From Chitinophagaceae bacterium (GTDB lineage Bacteria > Bacteroidota > Bacteroidia > Chitinophagales > UBA10324): a DNA stretch of 64,000 nucleotides. Of the stretch, positions 14,921-25,088 are shown one piece after another. Made by a program: the position numbers and the translations under genes. Numbering within the stretch: the first letter of the stretch is position 1; every line of letters starts with the position of its first letter. The stretch spans positions 124,001-188,000 of the forward strand of contig JADJAG010000001.1 in the NCBI GenBank assembly GCA_016704325.1. The letters run 5' to 3'. The notes beneath the pieces were generated by a model. That model was given only the letters and a program-made list of their open reading frames with translations, ran no database searches and was not told the origin of the DNA.

Positions 14921-17599
14921 TTATTTTGGAGCAGGGTCTTTGGGTTTGAAAATTTTCTTAAAGTTATCCAATTCTTTTTGCTGGTTTTCTTTCGTGACGG
15001 TTGGCACTTCGTCCGTTTCCTCTGACGACGGCAAAGTATCTTCTTCAAACTCCATATATTCAATCTCCTTTGGTGCTTTCCAGTCTTTGATTTGTTGCTG
15101 ATCTTTTTCCTGTTCGTAGAATTCCTGCTCCAATACTTTCTTCAATTCATTCTTTTCTTTCTTTAGATCTGAAGCAATTTTTTCTTTTACTGCCGACTTA
15201 TCGTATTTAATAATTGGATTATCTGCAGGCCCGGTCATGGTAAGATAGAGGTTCAGGAATCCTTCCGTGGTTTTGTCTGCTTCAGCCAGGTCGTCAGTAG
15301 ATTTTTCAAATTTGGAAGTAAGCAGTTTAAGCAGGTTTAGTTGAATCTTGTAGTCAATAATATTTTCAAATGAATGTGATCCCTGTAGTTGCAGATTCAA
15401 TGCATTGGTCAGAATTTTCATTTGAGGAATATAAATTTTCTGATTTTTTATCTCTACCTGGTTTTGCAATTTGGAGAAACGGATATTTTTCAACTCACTG
15501 ATCTTTACAAATTTTGCCAGCGCCATCATCGGCTCAAAATTGTTCAGTTCACCATTGTCAATACTAACATCTGCCACCGCATACAATTTGCTTTTGTTAA
15601 ATACCTGTTCATCCCAGGTAGCCTGCAGTGCCAGTTCTGTCGTGAGTTCTCCTTTAATGTTTTTATCGGTTAATGAATTTTGTCCGAAATTGTTAAACTC
15701 ATAAAACAGTTGCGTAATATCCATTTTCTGAAGTTTGGCCGTCAGCTCGAGTTTGTTGCGTTTCCTATTCGAGATATCCAGTTTGCCATTTACGGCAACA
15801 GTTCCTTTCTCTGCATTCATTCCAAAGTCATTAAAGTAGATGGTGTTGCCGAGAAACAGGATGTTTCCATGCACATCTGAGGCTGAGAATTTATCATACC
15901 TGAACTGGTCAATGTGCCCTGAAATGGAACCGGTGAACACGTAAAATAGCGATGGAATAGAATACTGCTGACCTGATTTTTTGCTTTTTGCAGTGGCAAC
16001 CGGTTCACTGCTGCCTACCAGGTCCAGCCAGGATAGTGACCCGGAGGAAAGTTTAATATTCAAACCAATCTTTTGCCTGTTGGGAAGGGTATCCGTCATG
16101 GAATGAAGTAAATAGGGAATAAAATTGTTGATGTTACCCGTGAAGCTCAAATCACTTTCATTGGCATTGAACGACAGGCGATTGATCACCACCTGGTTAT
16201 TCCTGATATCAAACTCGCCATTCAGATGATCGTAGCGGGTACGGTCAGTAGCTATGAGTACTTCATTTAGTGTAAAACTACCGCCAGCTTCCAGTGTTTG
16301 AATGGATGCTGTTTTTGTAAGATGTGTTAGTGGCCCTTTGAAATAGAACTGATTAAAAGCAACAGTTCCGCGGAGCTCGGTGATATATTCCGATGGAAAA
16401 AGGGGCGTGATCTTTTCAAGACTTACTTCACCGTCCAGTTTTATGTCAAGGTGAGGGGTAACAAGGTTTTGCAGCACGATGTTACCCTTTACCGGATTGC
16501 CACTGAATAGGGTTGAGAAGTTTTGAATATTGAGGTACGACGTAGTCAGGTTGTTGCCAGCACCATTGGAGAATTCTGCTTTCAGCTGAACATTGTTGAA
16601 TGATTCTATCAATTTATCATGCGACAGGGTGCCATCTTTTATTTCAAACTTTATATCCACATGAGGTTTTGAAGTGGTAGACATCAATCCAGAGATATGG
16701 CCATCAAACCTGATAGCGCCTTTACTTTTAAAATGCTCTATGTACACGGCATATTCCCCGGGAAGCAAAGCAGCCAGTTCTTCCATTCTCAAAGAAGAGG
16801 CGTTCAATTGAAGATCGAGTTGATTTCCTTTTGGAAGCAAAGCCACTGAACCGGAAACATCCAGTAAGTTACCAGCCAGGTCAATGGTTGCGTCCTCTAT
16901 GGTATAAATATTTTCATTCAGATCAACACCAAGCGTTCCGGTTAGCTCAATTGGGAGGTTGGGAAAGTAGTCGATGTTGGCAACAGACAATCTCTTATTG
17001 TCGAAGCTTGCGTTAATTTTCAGCAAGAATTTTTCCGTTGAAAAATCACCGGATAAAGTTGCAGACTTCGTTGCAAAGAGATAATGCTGATTAGACCACT
17101 CATCATCATAGCGGATTAATATGTTGGAGAATATCGCTTCTTCAATCTTTAAGGTGAATTCTTTTCCCGTGCTATCTGCAGAAGGTTTGAAAATGTTGTA
17201 ATTCCGTTTACCATCAGGAGCAATGCGCAAGTGTAATGTTCCATTATGTGCAATCACCTTTTTCATGGAATAGTTACTTCCGAACAGGTTCCAAAAATTA
17301 AACAAGAGAGAAATCTTTTCACAAACGAGGAGATTGTTTTTTTCAGGCAGCATCTCTTTCAAAATCACATCATTGAAACTGATAGAAGCGGAAGGAAAAT
17401 TTGATAAGACTGAAAAATCAATGTTGCCATTTACGGTCACTTCTGTGGCAAGCCTTTTATTCAGCTCCCTGATAGCGAGTTGCTTTATTTTCTCACCGAA
17501 AACAACACCGGCCAGCATACCGGCAGCGAACAGCGAAAGCAATACAATCAGCGTTGCTTTTAAAAGGTTAAGGACAGTTTTTTTCCAGGAATTTTCCAC
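14921..17599 (-). CDS. AsmA-like envelope protein
   Basis: 892 residues, starting at GTG 17599. One N-terminal TM anchor (about 12-35, LLKATLIVLLSLFAAGMLAGVVFG) is followed by a long region rich in beta-strands. INGNIDFSVLSNFPSASISFNDV-like sequence near residue 55 is the AsmA N-terminal signature, and the C-terminal part (about 590-780, GELTTELALQATW, LNLYLTMTGPADNPIIKYD) is AsmA_2-like. It ends in a charged, coiled-coil-prone tail (about 800-892). AsmA-family proteins form periplasmic grooves implicated in phospholipid transport to the outer membrane; function here is inferred from family. It is cotranscribed with the kinase at 13753. Confidence 0.85.
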   Translation of the reverse strand: MENSWKKTVLNLLKATLIVLLSLFAAGMLAGVVFGEKIKQLAIRELNKRLATEVTVNGNIDFSVLSNFPSASISFNDVILKEMLPEKNNLLVCEKISLLFNFWNLFGSNYSMKKVIAHNGTLHLRIAPDGKRNYNIFKPSADSTGKEFTLKIEEAIFSNILIRYDDEWSNQHYLFATKSATLSGDFSTEKFLLKINASFDNKRLSVANIDYFPNLPIELTGTLGVDLNENIYTIEDATIDLAGNLLDVSGSVALLPKGNQLDLQLNASSLRMEELAALLPGEYAVYIEHFKSKGAIRFDGHISGLMSTTSKPHVDIKFEIKDGTLSHDKLIESFNNVQLKAEFSNGAGNNLTTSYLNIQNFSTLFSGNPVKGNIVLQNLVTPHLDIKLDGEVSLEKITPLFPSEYITELRGTVAFNQFYFKGPLTHLTKTASIQTLEAGGSFTLNEVLIATDRTRYDHLNGEFDIRNNQVVINRLSFNANESDLSFTGNINNFIPYLLHSMTDTLPNRQKIGLNIKLSSGSLSWLDLVGSSEPVATAKSKKSGQQYSIPSLFYVFTGSISGHIDQFRYDKFSASDVHGNILFLGNTIYFNDFGMNAEKGTVAVNGKLDISNRKRNKLELTAKLQKMDITQLFYEFNNFGQNSLTDKNIKGELTTELALQATWDEQVFNKSKLYAVADVSIDNGELNNFEPMMALAKFVKISELKNIRFSKLQNQVEIKNQKIYIPQMKILTNALNLQLQGSHSFENIIDYKIQLNLLKLLTSKFEKSTDDLAEADKTTEGFLNLYLTMTGPADNPIIKYDKSAVKEKIASDLKKEKNELKKVLEQEFYEQEKDQQQIKDWKAPKEIEYMEFEEDTLPSSEETDEVPTVTKENQQKELDNFKKIFKPKDPAPK

Positions 17600-17636
17600 A
17601 GGGATGTATAACTGTTATTGGGGGAAAATATTTTCT

Positions 17637-17644
17637 CAAAGTTA
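17637..17644 (-). promoter_or_regulatory. Possible -7 box (TAACTTTG) of the AsmA/kinase operon
   Basis: TAACTTTG on the minus strand fits the Bacteroidota TAnnTTTG -7 consensus, 37 bp upstream of the GTG at 17599. I see no good -33 TTTG at the right spacing. Confidence 0.35.
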
Positions 17645-17767
17645 GTCCTTCGAAAGCGGAGGGACGTTTATTACGGGCGGGGTTTTAAACAGCGCAATTG
17701 TTGATTGTGCTGAAAGACAAAACAATGCAGTAGAAAAGGTATGACCTGTAGACTTATATTTCGTTAC

Positions 17768-18517
17768 TCATAAAGGCATGATAAACTGATTCACCCGAAT
17801 CAGGTCTTCGGGTGTATCAACGGATATCGTTTCCAGTTCAGTTATGGCTGTTTGTATCCTGTAGCCATTGGCAAGCCATCTCAATTGTTCCAATGACTCA
17901 GCTTGTTCAAGTTCGTTGGGAGGAAGTTTTACAATTTCTTCCAAGGCATTTTTTCTATAGCCATAGATGCCGATATGTTTATAATACATTCCGGAATTTA
18001 ACCATTGCTCAACCGGGATATTGCGTTGGTAAGGAATGGCGCTTCTGCTGAAATAAAGTGCCTTCCGTTTTTCATCTAACACCACTTTAACCGTGTTTGG
18101 ATTTGATAATTCTGATGCTGCAGTAATTCTTTTCACAAGGGTTGCAATATCCGTTGTTTCCTGCATAAAGCAATTTGCCAGTAAAGCAATCTGTCCCGGT
18201 TGAATGAAAGGTTCATCTCCCTGCACATTAATTACTACATCAAAATCATCTTCGATATCGGCGGCAACTTCCGCACATCGTTCAGTACCGGATTGATGTG
18301 TGCCGGAAGTCATCACCACACGGCCATTAAATTGTTTTACAGCCTGTTCGATTCGAAGATCATCTGTTGCCACAACCACAGCGTTCAAGGCCTTGCATTT
18401 TTGCGCCTGTTCATAGACACGCTGAATCATACTTTTGCCTTGTATGATAGCAAGCGGTTTTCCCGGGAAACGGGTAGAGGCATAGCGGGCAGGTATCACA
18501 GCGAGTATCTTCATCAC
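17768..18517 (-). CDS. kdsB: 3-deoxy-manno-octulosonate cytidylyltransferase (CMP-KDO synthetase)
   Basis: 249 residues, the usual length. It activates KDO with CTP to CMP-KDO for lipid A-core assembly in the cytoplasm. The N-terminal nucleotide-binding signature IPARYASTRFPGKPLA is followed by VVVATDD, GTERCAEV, VINVQGDEPFI and KHIGIYGYRK, all KdsB landmarks. M2 (18514) is an equally possible start. It begins 5 bp after the stop of the NfeD-type gene, so the two form an operon. Confidence 0.95.
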   Translation of the reverse strand: MMKILAVIPARYASTRFPGKPLAIIQGKSMIQRVYEQAQKCKALNAVVVATDDLRIEQAVKQFNGRVVMTSGTHQSGTERCAEVAADIEDDFDVVINVQGDEPFIQPGQIALLANCFMQETTDIATLVKRITAASELSNPNTVKVVLDEKRKALYFSRSAIPYQRNIPVEQWLNSGMYYKHIGIYGYRKNALEEIVKLPPNELEQAESLEQLRWLANGYRIQTAITELETISVDTPEDLIRVNQFIMPL

Positions 18518-18522
18518 AGGTT

Positions 18523-19878
18523 TCAGACTTTTCTAACTACCAGTATATTTCCGCTGATCTCAATTACTTTCACTGCTGTACCGGCATCAAGTAACCCACT
18601 CTCTGCCATGGCATCGTAGCGTTCTGCTTCTATTTCCACTTGTCCCGACGGGCGCAAAGAGGTAATGGCAACTCCTTGTTTATGCAACATGTTATGTAAC
18701 GTAGCTGTAGTTTCATGAAAACTGGTGGTGGATTCCTGCGTTTCTGTCAGCACAAATCCTTTCAGCATCCTGCTCTGTAAAATGCTTCTTCCAAAAGCGA
18801 TGAATACAAAAAAGGAAAGTCCCAATGGAATTACTACACGCAATAGTGCCAGCCACACTTCAGTAGAATCGGTGAGTGAAAAGTCGAAGTTGATATTGCG
18901 TATGAGTGCAAGCGTAAGTCCGGTAATCACTAAAACAATGCCTGAAAAACCGGGAATGCCAAAACCGGGCGTGACGAATACTTCAACGGCAATCAATGCA
19001 AGGCCAACGATGAAGAGCAGTATTTCCCAGTGTTCTGCAAGTCCGTCGAGGTATAAGGGTGCGAAATAAAGAATTGCCGCAACTGCCGAAGCAATGATTG
19101 GGAAACCGAGACCGGGTTGTTGAAATTCAAAATAGATGCCACCTAAAATGATCATAAGCAAGATGCCATTGACAATTGGGTTCAACAAAAAGGCAATGAA
19201 AGCATCGAGCCAATCGATCTCATGAACGATCACGGCATAGTCACCAATCCCTGCCTGCTGCAAAACTGATTCCTGTGTTTCCGCCAGGCCATCGCAATAA
19301 CCATACTTCAATGCTTCGTTTGCAGTGAGTGTAATGATCTTGCCGGAGTCTGCAATGTCTTTTAGGTAGCTGTTTGGGGAAACCATGCCTTCTGCAATCA
19401 TAGGATCACGGCCCTGTTGTTCTGCTGTAGAGCGCATCATGCCTCTCATGTACGATTGGTATTTATCAGGCATTACTTCTCCTGTCTGATTTACCACAGA
19501 TGCTGCGCCGATTGCAGCCCCTTTCTTCATATAGATGCTGTCGCATGCAATAGCGATCAGCGCGCCTGCCGATGCAGCATTTTGGGTGATCCATACGATT
19601 ACCGGCAGTCTGGCGTTTAACAACCTTGCACGAATAGAATCGGCCATCGATAATTCACCACCATAGGTATTTAGTTTGATGAGTACGTAATCACAATCAG
19701 CCGCTTCAGCTGCTTCCATAGCTGTTTTTACTAATCGCCAGGCCGCCGGAAAAATTTCCTGGTTGAGCTCAAAAACATACACTTTTTTTGGCGCTTCCGG
19801 GGGAATGCTTTGAGCAATGGGCACACTGTGTATAATAAAATACAGCATCAGTACTATCGTTAATAAGTTCTTCTTCAT
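18523..19878 (-). CDS. NfeD-type membrane-bound serine protease (ClpP-class)
   Basis: 451 residues. Signal peptide about 1-24. The ClpP/SppA-like protease domain (about 33-215) has the nucleophile in AASAGALIAIACD (Ser103) and a candidate general base Lys in MPDKYQSY (Lys139), matching the Ser-Lys dyad of archaeal 1510-N proteases. Three to five TM segments occupy about 225-375, and a C-terminal OB-fold NfeD domain (about 385-451) ends KVIEISGNILVVRKV. Family members cleave membrane-associated hydrophobic substrates, often together with a stomatin-like partner (not seen here). It is transcribed into kdsB. Confidence 0.9.
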   Translation of the reverse strand: MKKNLLTIVLMLYFIIHSVPIAQSIPPEAPKKVYVFELNQEIFPAAWRLVKTAMEAAEAADCDYVLIKLNTYGGELSMADSIRARLLNARLPVIVWITQNAASAGALIAIACDSIYMKKGAAIGAASVVNQTGEVMPDKYQSYMRGMMRSTAEQQGRDPMIAEGMVSPNSYLKDIADSGKIITLTANEALKYGYCDGLAETQESVLQQAGIGDYAVIVHEIDWLDAFIAFLLNPIVNGILLMIILGGIYFEFQQPGLGFPIIASAVAAILYFAPLYLDGLAEHWEILLFIVGLALIAVEVFVTPGFGIPGFSGIVLVITGLTLALIRNINFDFSLTDSTEVWLALLRVVIPLGLSFFVFIAFGRSILQSRMLKGFVLTETQESTTSFHETTATLHNMLHKQGVAITSLRPSGQVEIEAERYDAMAESGLLDAGTAVKVIEISGNILVVRKV

Positions 19879-19990
19879 AGCTGGGTTAATCCTGCAAAGG
19901 CGGGATACTTTTACAACGGTTAATTTTTAACAAATACAACGTATTGATTCATTCCAACCTGTTATTTTTTTGGATTAATGTTTGTACATC

Positions 19991-20914
19991 ATGATTATCA
20001 AAAGAATGCACTCTAAAACCATGGTAAAGTTAATTTTTTCTAGCATGCTGCTGTTTTCGATTAGCAGCCTGTGCTTACCACTTGCATCATATGCGCAAAC
20101 GGTGAAGGTGAATTCAGTGAAACCAGCGGATCAGCCAACAGATTATCATGTAGTGCAAGCAGGAGAAACTTTATACAGCCTGTCAAAGAAGTATAATACC
20201 ACCATAGCAGTATTAATAGAATTGAATCCTGAAATAGTAAACAATACTCTTTCTACCGGAGTAAGTATCAAAGTGCCGGCAGTACCTGGTGTTGGTACTA
20301 CTACGAATTCTGTAAAAGGAAATGCTATTTTATACACAGTACAAAAGAAGGAGACCTTGTATTCCCTGAGCAAACGATACAATACCACCGTTGAAAACCT
20401 CATGCTGTGGAATAATCTGGAAGAGCCCACGATTGAAGAAGGAGCGCTTTTGATTGTGGGATATGAATCACCAAACCTGTTGATAAAAGGACCGCTGACC
20501 GTTGATGGTCCCACACAGTTATTTCCTGAGGATGAAGTGCCTTCAGTTGTACTTGAATCTAAAACACAGGTTATGGATTCTATACCCGGTTCACCTGCTT
20601 TTCCGGATGACTTAGCGATAAAGGGCATTGCTACCTGGGTAAAATCATCAGGTGGTGAAGAAGATTTTTTTGCATTGCATCCAACGGCTCCGAAAGGAAC
20701 AGAAGTGTTGGTAAAGAATATGATGAATGGTAAAACAGTAACTGTTAAAGTAATTGGCAAATTGCCTGCTACTTCTGAGAATGAGCATGTGCTGATTAAA
20801 ATATCAAGTGCCGCTGCTAATAAGTTGGGCGTGCTGGATGAGAGGTTTTTGGCGGCTTTGTATTATGACGGAATGCATGATGAAAATGCAGAATTGATAG
20901 AGGAGTTGAAGTAG
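19991..20914 (+). CDS. Secreted LysM protein with C-terminal double-psi barrel
   Basis: I choose ATG 19991 (MIIKRMHSKTMVKLIFSS) over TTG 19982. 307 residues. Signal peptide about 1-36 (ending LASYAQ). LysM 1, about 52-96 (YHVVQAGETLYSLSKKYNTT); LysM 2, about 110-155 (YTVQKKETLYSLSKRYNTT). The C-terminal region, about 210-300 (GIATWVKSSGGEEDFFALHPTAPKGTEVLVKN in parts), resembles RlpA-like double-psi barrels. LysM domains bind peptidoglycan glycan strands, so a periplasmic wall-associated role is likely. The classical catalytic Asp of lytic RlpA is not evident, so hydrolytic activity is uncertain. Confidence 0.85.
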   Translation: MIIKRMHSKTMVKLIFSSMLLFSISSLCLPLASYAQTVKVNSVKPADQPTDYHVVQAGETLYSLSKKYNTTIAVLIELNPEIVNNTLSTGVSIKVPAVPGVGTTTNSVKGNAILYTVQKKETLYSLSKRYNTTVENLMLWNNLEEPTIEEGALLIVGYESPNLLIKGPLTVDGPTQLFPEDEVPSVVLESKTQVMDSIPGSPAFPDDLAIKGIATWVKSSGGEEDFFALHPTAPKGTEVLVKNMMNGKTVTVKVIGKLPATSENEHVLIKISSAAANKLGVLDERFLAALYYDGMHDENAELIEELK

Positions 20915-21230
20915 CTAAGCTGATGTACAGAAAGCAAGCAATTGCAGACTATACTTTAAGAAGATTATAAAAGCAGCATATGATTGGCCAGATGCCATTG
21001 GTTAAACGAATATTGGAAAATAGCTTTTAGCATTACTATTATTAAGTTTCTAAAAATGCTGGTGTTCTTCCACTGCGTTCTTTGTGGGTGCTTCGTAAAA
21101 GTTGCACCCGTAACCCTTTACTCCGTTAATCTTAGTGTGACATAATAATGCAGATCTCTATTTGAAACATCAATAACCATTTCCGAACAGCCTCAATGTT
21201 TGAAATCCGCAATCAGCAAAACCTAAGATT
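20915..21230. other. Convergent intergenic region, nothing recognised
   Basis: No gene, repeat or clear terminator hairpin is seen between the converging stops. Confidence 0.4.
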
Positions 21231-24200
21231 TTACTGCACAATCACTTTTTCTACAATTACACCATGCAACGTTTCAACTTTTATGAAATAAATTCCTTTG
21301 CCAAAAATTCCGAGGTCAATAGGCAACTGTTGTCCGGGTTTATAAATTTCAGAAGGATAGTTCGACACAATTTTACCAACTGCATTCAAAATTGTTATCT
21401 GCATTACTCCCTTTTTAAATGATTGTGGTTTCAGGATAAATTGACCATTGTTTGGATTAGGAAATACTTGAAATACAGCATCATCGCCAGCTTCGGCAAT
21501 TCCACTGATGGTTGAAGAGGTTACATTGATATTGTCTATATACATTACATTGCCATAGTAACCGATATTTCTGAATGCAAGTACTACCTCGGGATTTCCT
21601 GCGAACAGATCAAGAGAAACGGTATCGGTTCTCCATTCATCATTTTCAGGAATAAAATAGTTGGAGTTATTGCCATTCACGGTAGCAAGGTCATTGCCAC
21701 CATGTTTATAGAGTGAGGTAAAGGTATTGCCGCAATCCGTAGAAGCCAATATTTCAAGGGTGTCAACATAGGGAAAGCCGTAAGGTTGATACGCAATATC
21801 AAATACCAGCGATGCATCTGTAAATCCGGTTAATGCATATTTGCCTGTTTGTACATCAGCAAATCCACCTTGCAGGTCGCTGTTGTAATTGTCGAAAAAC
21901 ATACAATGATCACTTTGGCCGTATCCACCTACAGCATCTTCCAGATTCCATTGTGTTAAGAGCCAGTTTGGATTGAACTGACCGGCCTCAAAGTCTTCTA
22001 CGATGGGCAATGGCTGAACAATGACGCCATCCACGACATATGTTTTTGTGATATTTTCGGTCAAACTTCCGTCATTGATGGTAAGTGTTACATCGTACGT
22101 TCCCGGAACTGCATAAACAACGGCAGGATTCTTTTCAACGGATGTTGAAGGAATTGCACCAGGAAAACTCCATTGAAAAGTAGCGGCCGCACTGGCAACA
22201 GAATGATCCGTAAAGAAAATGGTATCGCCGGAACAATAGATGGTTTGATTACCTATTGCAAAATCCGCAATCAGCTCCGAAGTTTCATAGAGATCATTTT
22301 CCCATACACCCACATGCCAGGTGGCCAGCCTGATTTTATTTCCTTTATAAAAGGGAACAATTCTAAGTGGTTCGGCTACTGCAGGAAGGCCATCACCGTA
22401 TACTTCCCAATCGGGCATATTATTATTTCGGTAAAAAACTATTCCCTGTTTCATGGCGAGGTAAACCCCGCCATTGGTTCCGAACTGATGAGCAAGGCTC
22501 CATATATTGAAATTGTTGAGTGCGGCAGTGGTCAGGTTGGTCCAGCCCGTGCCACCATTATCTGAATAATAAATCTTTGAACCATTTCCTCCATTGGTAA
22601 ATGATAACCAGAGTCCATTTTCATCGGTGCCGCTCAATGTAAAATTCAGGTATTTCTGATTGGCAAGCGGTAAAGTTACCTGTGACCAGTTGATGCCTCC
22701 ATCCACGGTCTTCCAGAGGACACTCTTGGAGGATTGCAATTGTTGCACATAAAGTATTTGGGTATTTACCCTGCTTTGCTCGATCCACAATACCCGCTGA
22801 TTGCTGTTTGTTCCGAAGGAATAGATACTGTAGAAACTGGACCCGCCATCATTGCTTTTATACAATTTGTTTTCTTTGCCCATATATGCAGTATGGTAAT
22901 TATTCCAGTCGAAAACGATGCGGGAACTCTCTCCCTGGTAATAACTCTCATTCGGCTGCCCTGATGAACCGGAATAATCGGTGATGCCATCGATGGTTTC
23001 AGGTAAGGTAACACTGCCGATATCAGAGAAGTAAACTTTTCGTTCATGGCTGTAGTTAGCATAACCTGTGGGTGCTTCGCCACCACCCAATGCCAGGAAC
23101 TCACGTTCCGGATAGCCTTCTAAAAATCCCATATTACCATTGTGATACCTGCCACCAACCATGATGTCTTCATTCCAGCCCTGGTCATATCCCCAAAGTT
23201 CTGTTGCCAAAATACCTTTGCATTTTGACTGATGGGTTTCCAAAAAATCGGTGGAATGGTTGATGCCTCCATCGCTGCTCCACCATACTTCTTCTGTAGT
23301 CTCGCTTGTTTTGTAATTGCGCATTGTTTGAATATCGACATGCATCAGTGGCAATCCTCCTATATAACCGCCCACACCCTGGTAACTGGCAGCACCATCA
23401 TCGGATCGCCACATGTTAAGTCCACCTATGAGAATCCTGTTTTCATCAAGGTGAGATGCGATGATAAACGTGTTGTAGTAGATCTGGTTATAATCTGCTG
23501 AATGGCCATCAAAATCCATCAGGCAGGGATGGGTATCAAAATCATAGGGAGCACCAATCAGTCCATGTGGGTTGCTCCAGGATTCTCCGGCATTGTTGCT
23601 CACATAAGTACCAATAAATCCACCCAGCTGCAGTTGAGCTGAAGTCTGACTGGAACCAACAAGCAACACATACACTTTTTCGGGATTCGCTTCCGTCACA
23701 GCAATCCTGCCGCCATAGCTTTCTATTTTGCCGGCATCTGCCACAGGTACTTCAAACCAGCCATCGCTATACTTTGTGAAAGTTGCACCAAAGTCAATGG
23801 ATTTATAGAAATAAGAAATCTTTGTAGCAGGGTCGTATTGCAGTGCATAAATCACGGAAGGATCTCCGGGCTTGACATTGATAGAGATGCAATAGTTTAA
23901 AAGGATTTCAGTCCAGTTTAACCCGCCATCCGTTGTGCGGAACATTCCTTTATCAGTGCCGATATAGATGATATCAGGATTGCCCGGATTATACAGGAGG
24001 TCATCTGCCCAGAAATTTAGGTTTTGAAAAGCAGGGTCTCCAATTGTTGCCCATGTAGCGCCACCGTCACTTGTCTTATATAATTTGCCTCCACCCGCAA
24101 AAAGCATTTCATTTTCATTGGTAGGATGAATGCGGACAGCACGTGACGTGAATATGAGCAAATCAGGGGTTACCAAGTTCCAATTCTCGCCTGCATCAAC

Positions 24201-24707
24201 TGATTTATAAATGCCTCCGCTTTCACTACCCGCAATTAAAACATTCGGATTGCTTAATGAACGGTCAACGCCATAAATGTTAGCGTGTTCTGAGATTGGT
24301 TCAAAAGGACTCGTTTCACTTGATTTTGCCGAATAATGAATTTCCGGACCTGCGTGTTGCCAGTTGCTGCGGAGGGTACTTTGTAAGCTATTCCGGTAAG
24401 CCAACTGAAGATTGGTTTCTTCGGTACCCGGGTAATGCACATATCCTTTTTCGTCAAGAAAGGGGCTCACTTTCCTGCGCCAGTTGGTATACCAGCGTGC
24501 ATAAATATCATTGTGAGGCTTGTTGCCATTATAAAAAGCCTGGTATGCACTGTCAACCAGGAATACGTTACTTTTTTCATCGTACATCATTTTCACCCAA
24601 CCCGGCAATGAAGGATCAGAAGCATTGATCTTTGGCAATGTGTTTTGTGCATGCAGCAAAGAGGCGATGAACAGTAAGACTAGCAGGAGGGACGTAAGTT
24701 TGTACAT
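21231..24707 (-). CDS. Secreted BNR/sortilin-like propeller protein with PKD domain, T9SS type A
   Basis: I take ATG 24707 (MYKLTSLLLVLLFIASLLHAQ), since the 13 residues from 24746 precede a good signal peptide. About 1158 residues. Many Asp-box/BNR motifs (YKSVDAGENW, YKTSDGGATW, FRTTDGGLNW, YKSNDGGSSF, KTVDGGINW, YSDNGGTGW) across about 140-800 indicate a multi-bladed propeller. A PKD domain follows (about 860-930, FQWSFPGAIPST ... VPGTYDVTLTINDG), then a lectin-like beta-sandwich (about 945-1075) and a type A sorting domain ending GIYFIKVETLHGVIVEKVIVQ. Such Bacteroidota proteins are annotated as VPS10/sortilin-like or glycosyl-hydrolase-like; no catalytic residues can be named. Confidence 0.85.
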   Translation of the reverse strand: MYKLTSLLLVLLFIASLLHAQNTLPKINASDPSLPGWVKMMYDEKSNVFLVDSAYQAFYNGNKPHNDIYARWYTNWRRKVSPFLDEKGYVHYPGTEETNLQLAYRNSLQSTLRSNWQHAGPEIHYSAKSSETSPFEPISEHANIYGVDRSLSNPNVLIAGSESGGIYKSVDAGENWNLVTPDLLIFTSRAVRIHPTNENEMLFAGGGKLYKTSDGGATWATIGDPAFQNLNFWADDLLYNPGNPDIIYIGTDKGMFRTTDGGLNWTEILLNYCISINVKPGDPSVIYALQYDPATKISYFYKSIDFGATFTKYSDGWFEVPVADAGKIESYGGRIAVTEANPEKVYVLLVGSSQTSAQLQLGGFIGTYVSNNAGESWSNPHGLIGAPYDFDTHPCLMDFDGHSADYNQIYYNTFIIASHLDENRILIGGLNMWRSDDGAASYQGVGGYIGGLPLMHVDIQTMRNYKTSETTEEVWWSSDGGINHSTDFLETHQSKCKGILATELWGYDQGWNEDIMVGGRYHNGNMGFLEGYPEREFLALGGGEAPTGYANYSHERKVYFSDIGSVTLPETIDGITDYSGSSGQPNESYYQGESSRIVFDWNNYHTAYMGKENKLYKSNDGGSSFYSIYSFGTNSNQRVLWIEQSRVNTQILYVQQLQSSKSVLWKTVDGGINWSQVTLPLANQKYLNFTLSGTDENGLWLSFTNGGNGSKIYYSDNGGTGWTNLTTAALNNFNIWSLAHQFGTNGGVYLAMKQGIVFYRNNNMPDWEVYGDGLPAVAEPLRIVPFYKGNKIRLATWHVGVWENDLYETSELIADFAIGNQTIYCSGDTIFFTDHSVASAAATFQWSFPGAIPSTSVEKNPAVVYAVPGTYDVTLTINDGSLTENITKTYVVDGVIVQPLPIVEDFEAGQFNPNWLLTQWNLEDAVGGYGQSDHCMFFDNYNSDLQGGFADVQTGKYALTGFTDASLVFDIAYQPYGFPYVDTLEILASTDCGNTFTSLYKHGGNDLATVNGNNSNYFIPENDEWRTDTVSLDLFAGNPEVVLAFRNIGYYGNVMYIDNINVTSSTISGIAEAGDDAVFQVFPNPNNGQFILKPQSFKKGVMQITILNAVGKIVSNYPSEIYKPGQQLPIDLGIFGKGIYFIKVETLHGVIVEKVIVQ

Positions 24708-25088
24708 GGTGGAAAATTGTGCGGCAAAGCTGATATTTTTTTCCATTGTACAACCCGCATTTGAGTTAGTCCGCAGTCAGCGGCTCGCTTTTGAATACCT
24801 TAATCAATGGTTTGTGTCACAAATGCCAGGAAAAACCATCATGCAAAACATCATGCCTGACGTTGACTCGATTCTTTTCGTAGTGGTTTTGCGGAATGGC
24901 GGTAATATAATTTCCTTTTTTAATGACTACAAAGTCGTGCATCTATAGCTAAAGAGTACTATGAATGGCAAACGATTTCTTATTTTTGGGATTCTTTCAA
25001 CAAAACAAATTATATTCACATAACATATTTCGAAAACAAGAAAGAATTATTTTAAACCGACCTATTTTTTACGTCATAAAAAAACACC
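24708..25088. other. Divergent promoter region
   Basis: Separates the leftward BNR gene from the rightward sulfatase. AT-rich near the sulfatase start. A 107-codon open frame across 24625-24948 lacks family features and overlaps the BNR gene, so I do not call it. Confidence 0.4.

Noticed and set aside
20146..20760. 204-codon minus-strand frame opposite the LysM gene
   Set aside because: The plus-strand protein has clear LysM domains; the antisense frame has none.
24625..24948. 107-codon plus-strand frame spanning the BNR gene start and the divergent gap
   Set aside because: Low-complexity composition, no family motif, and overlap with the signal peptide of a well-supported gene.
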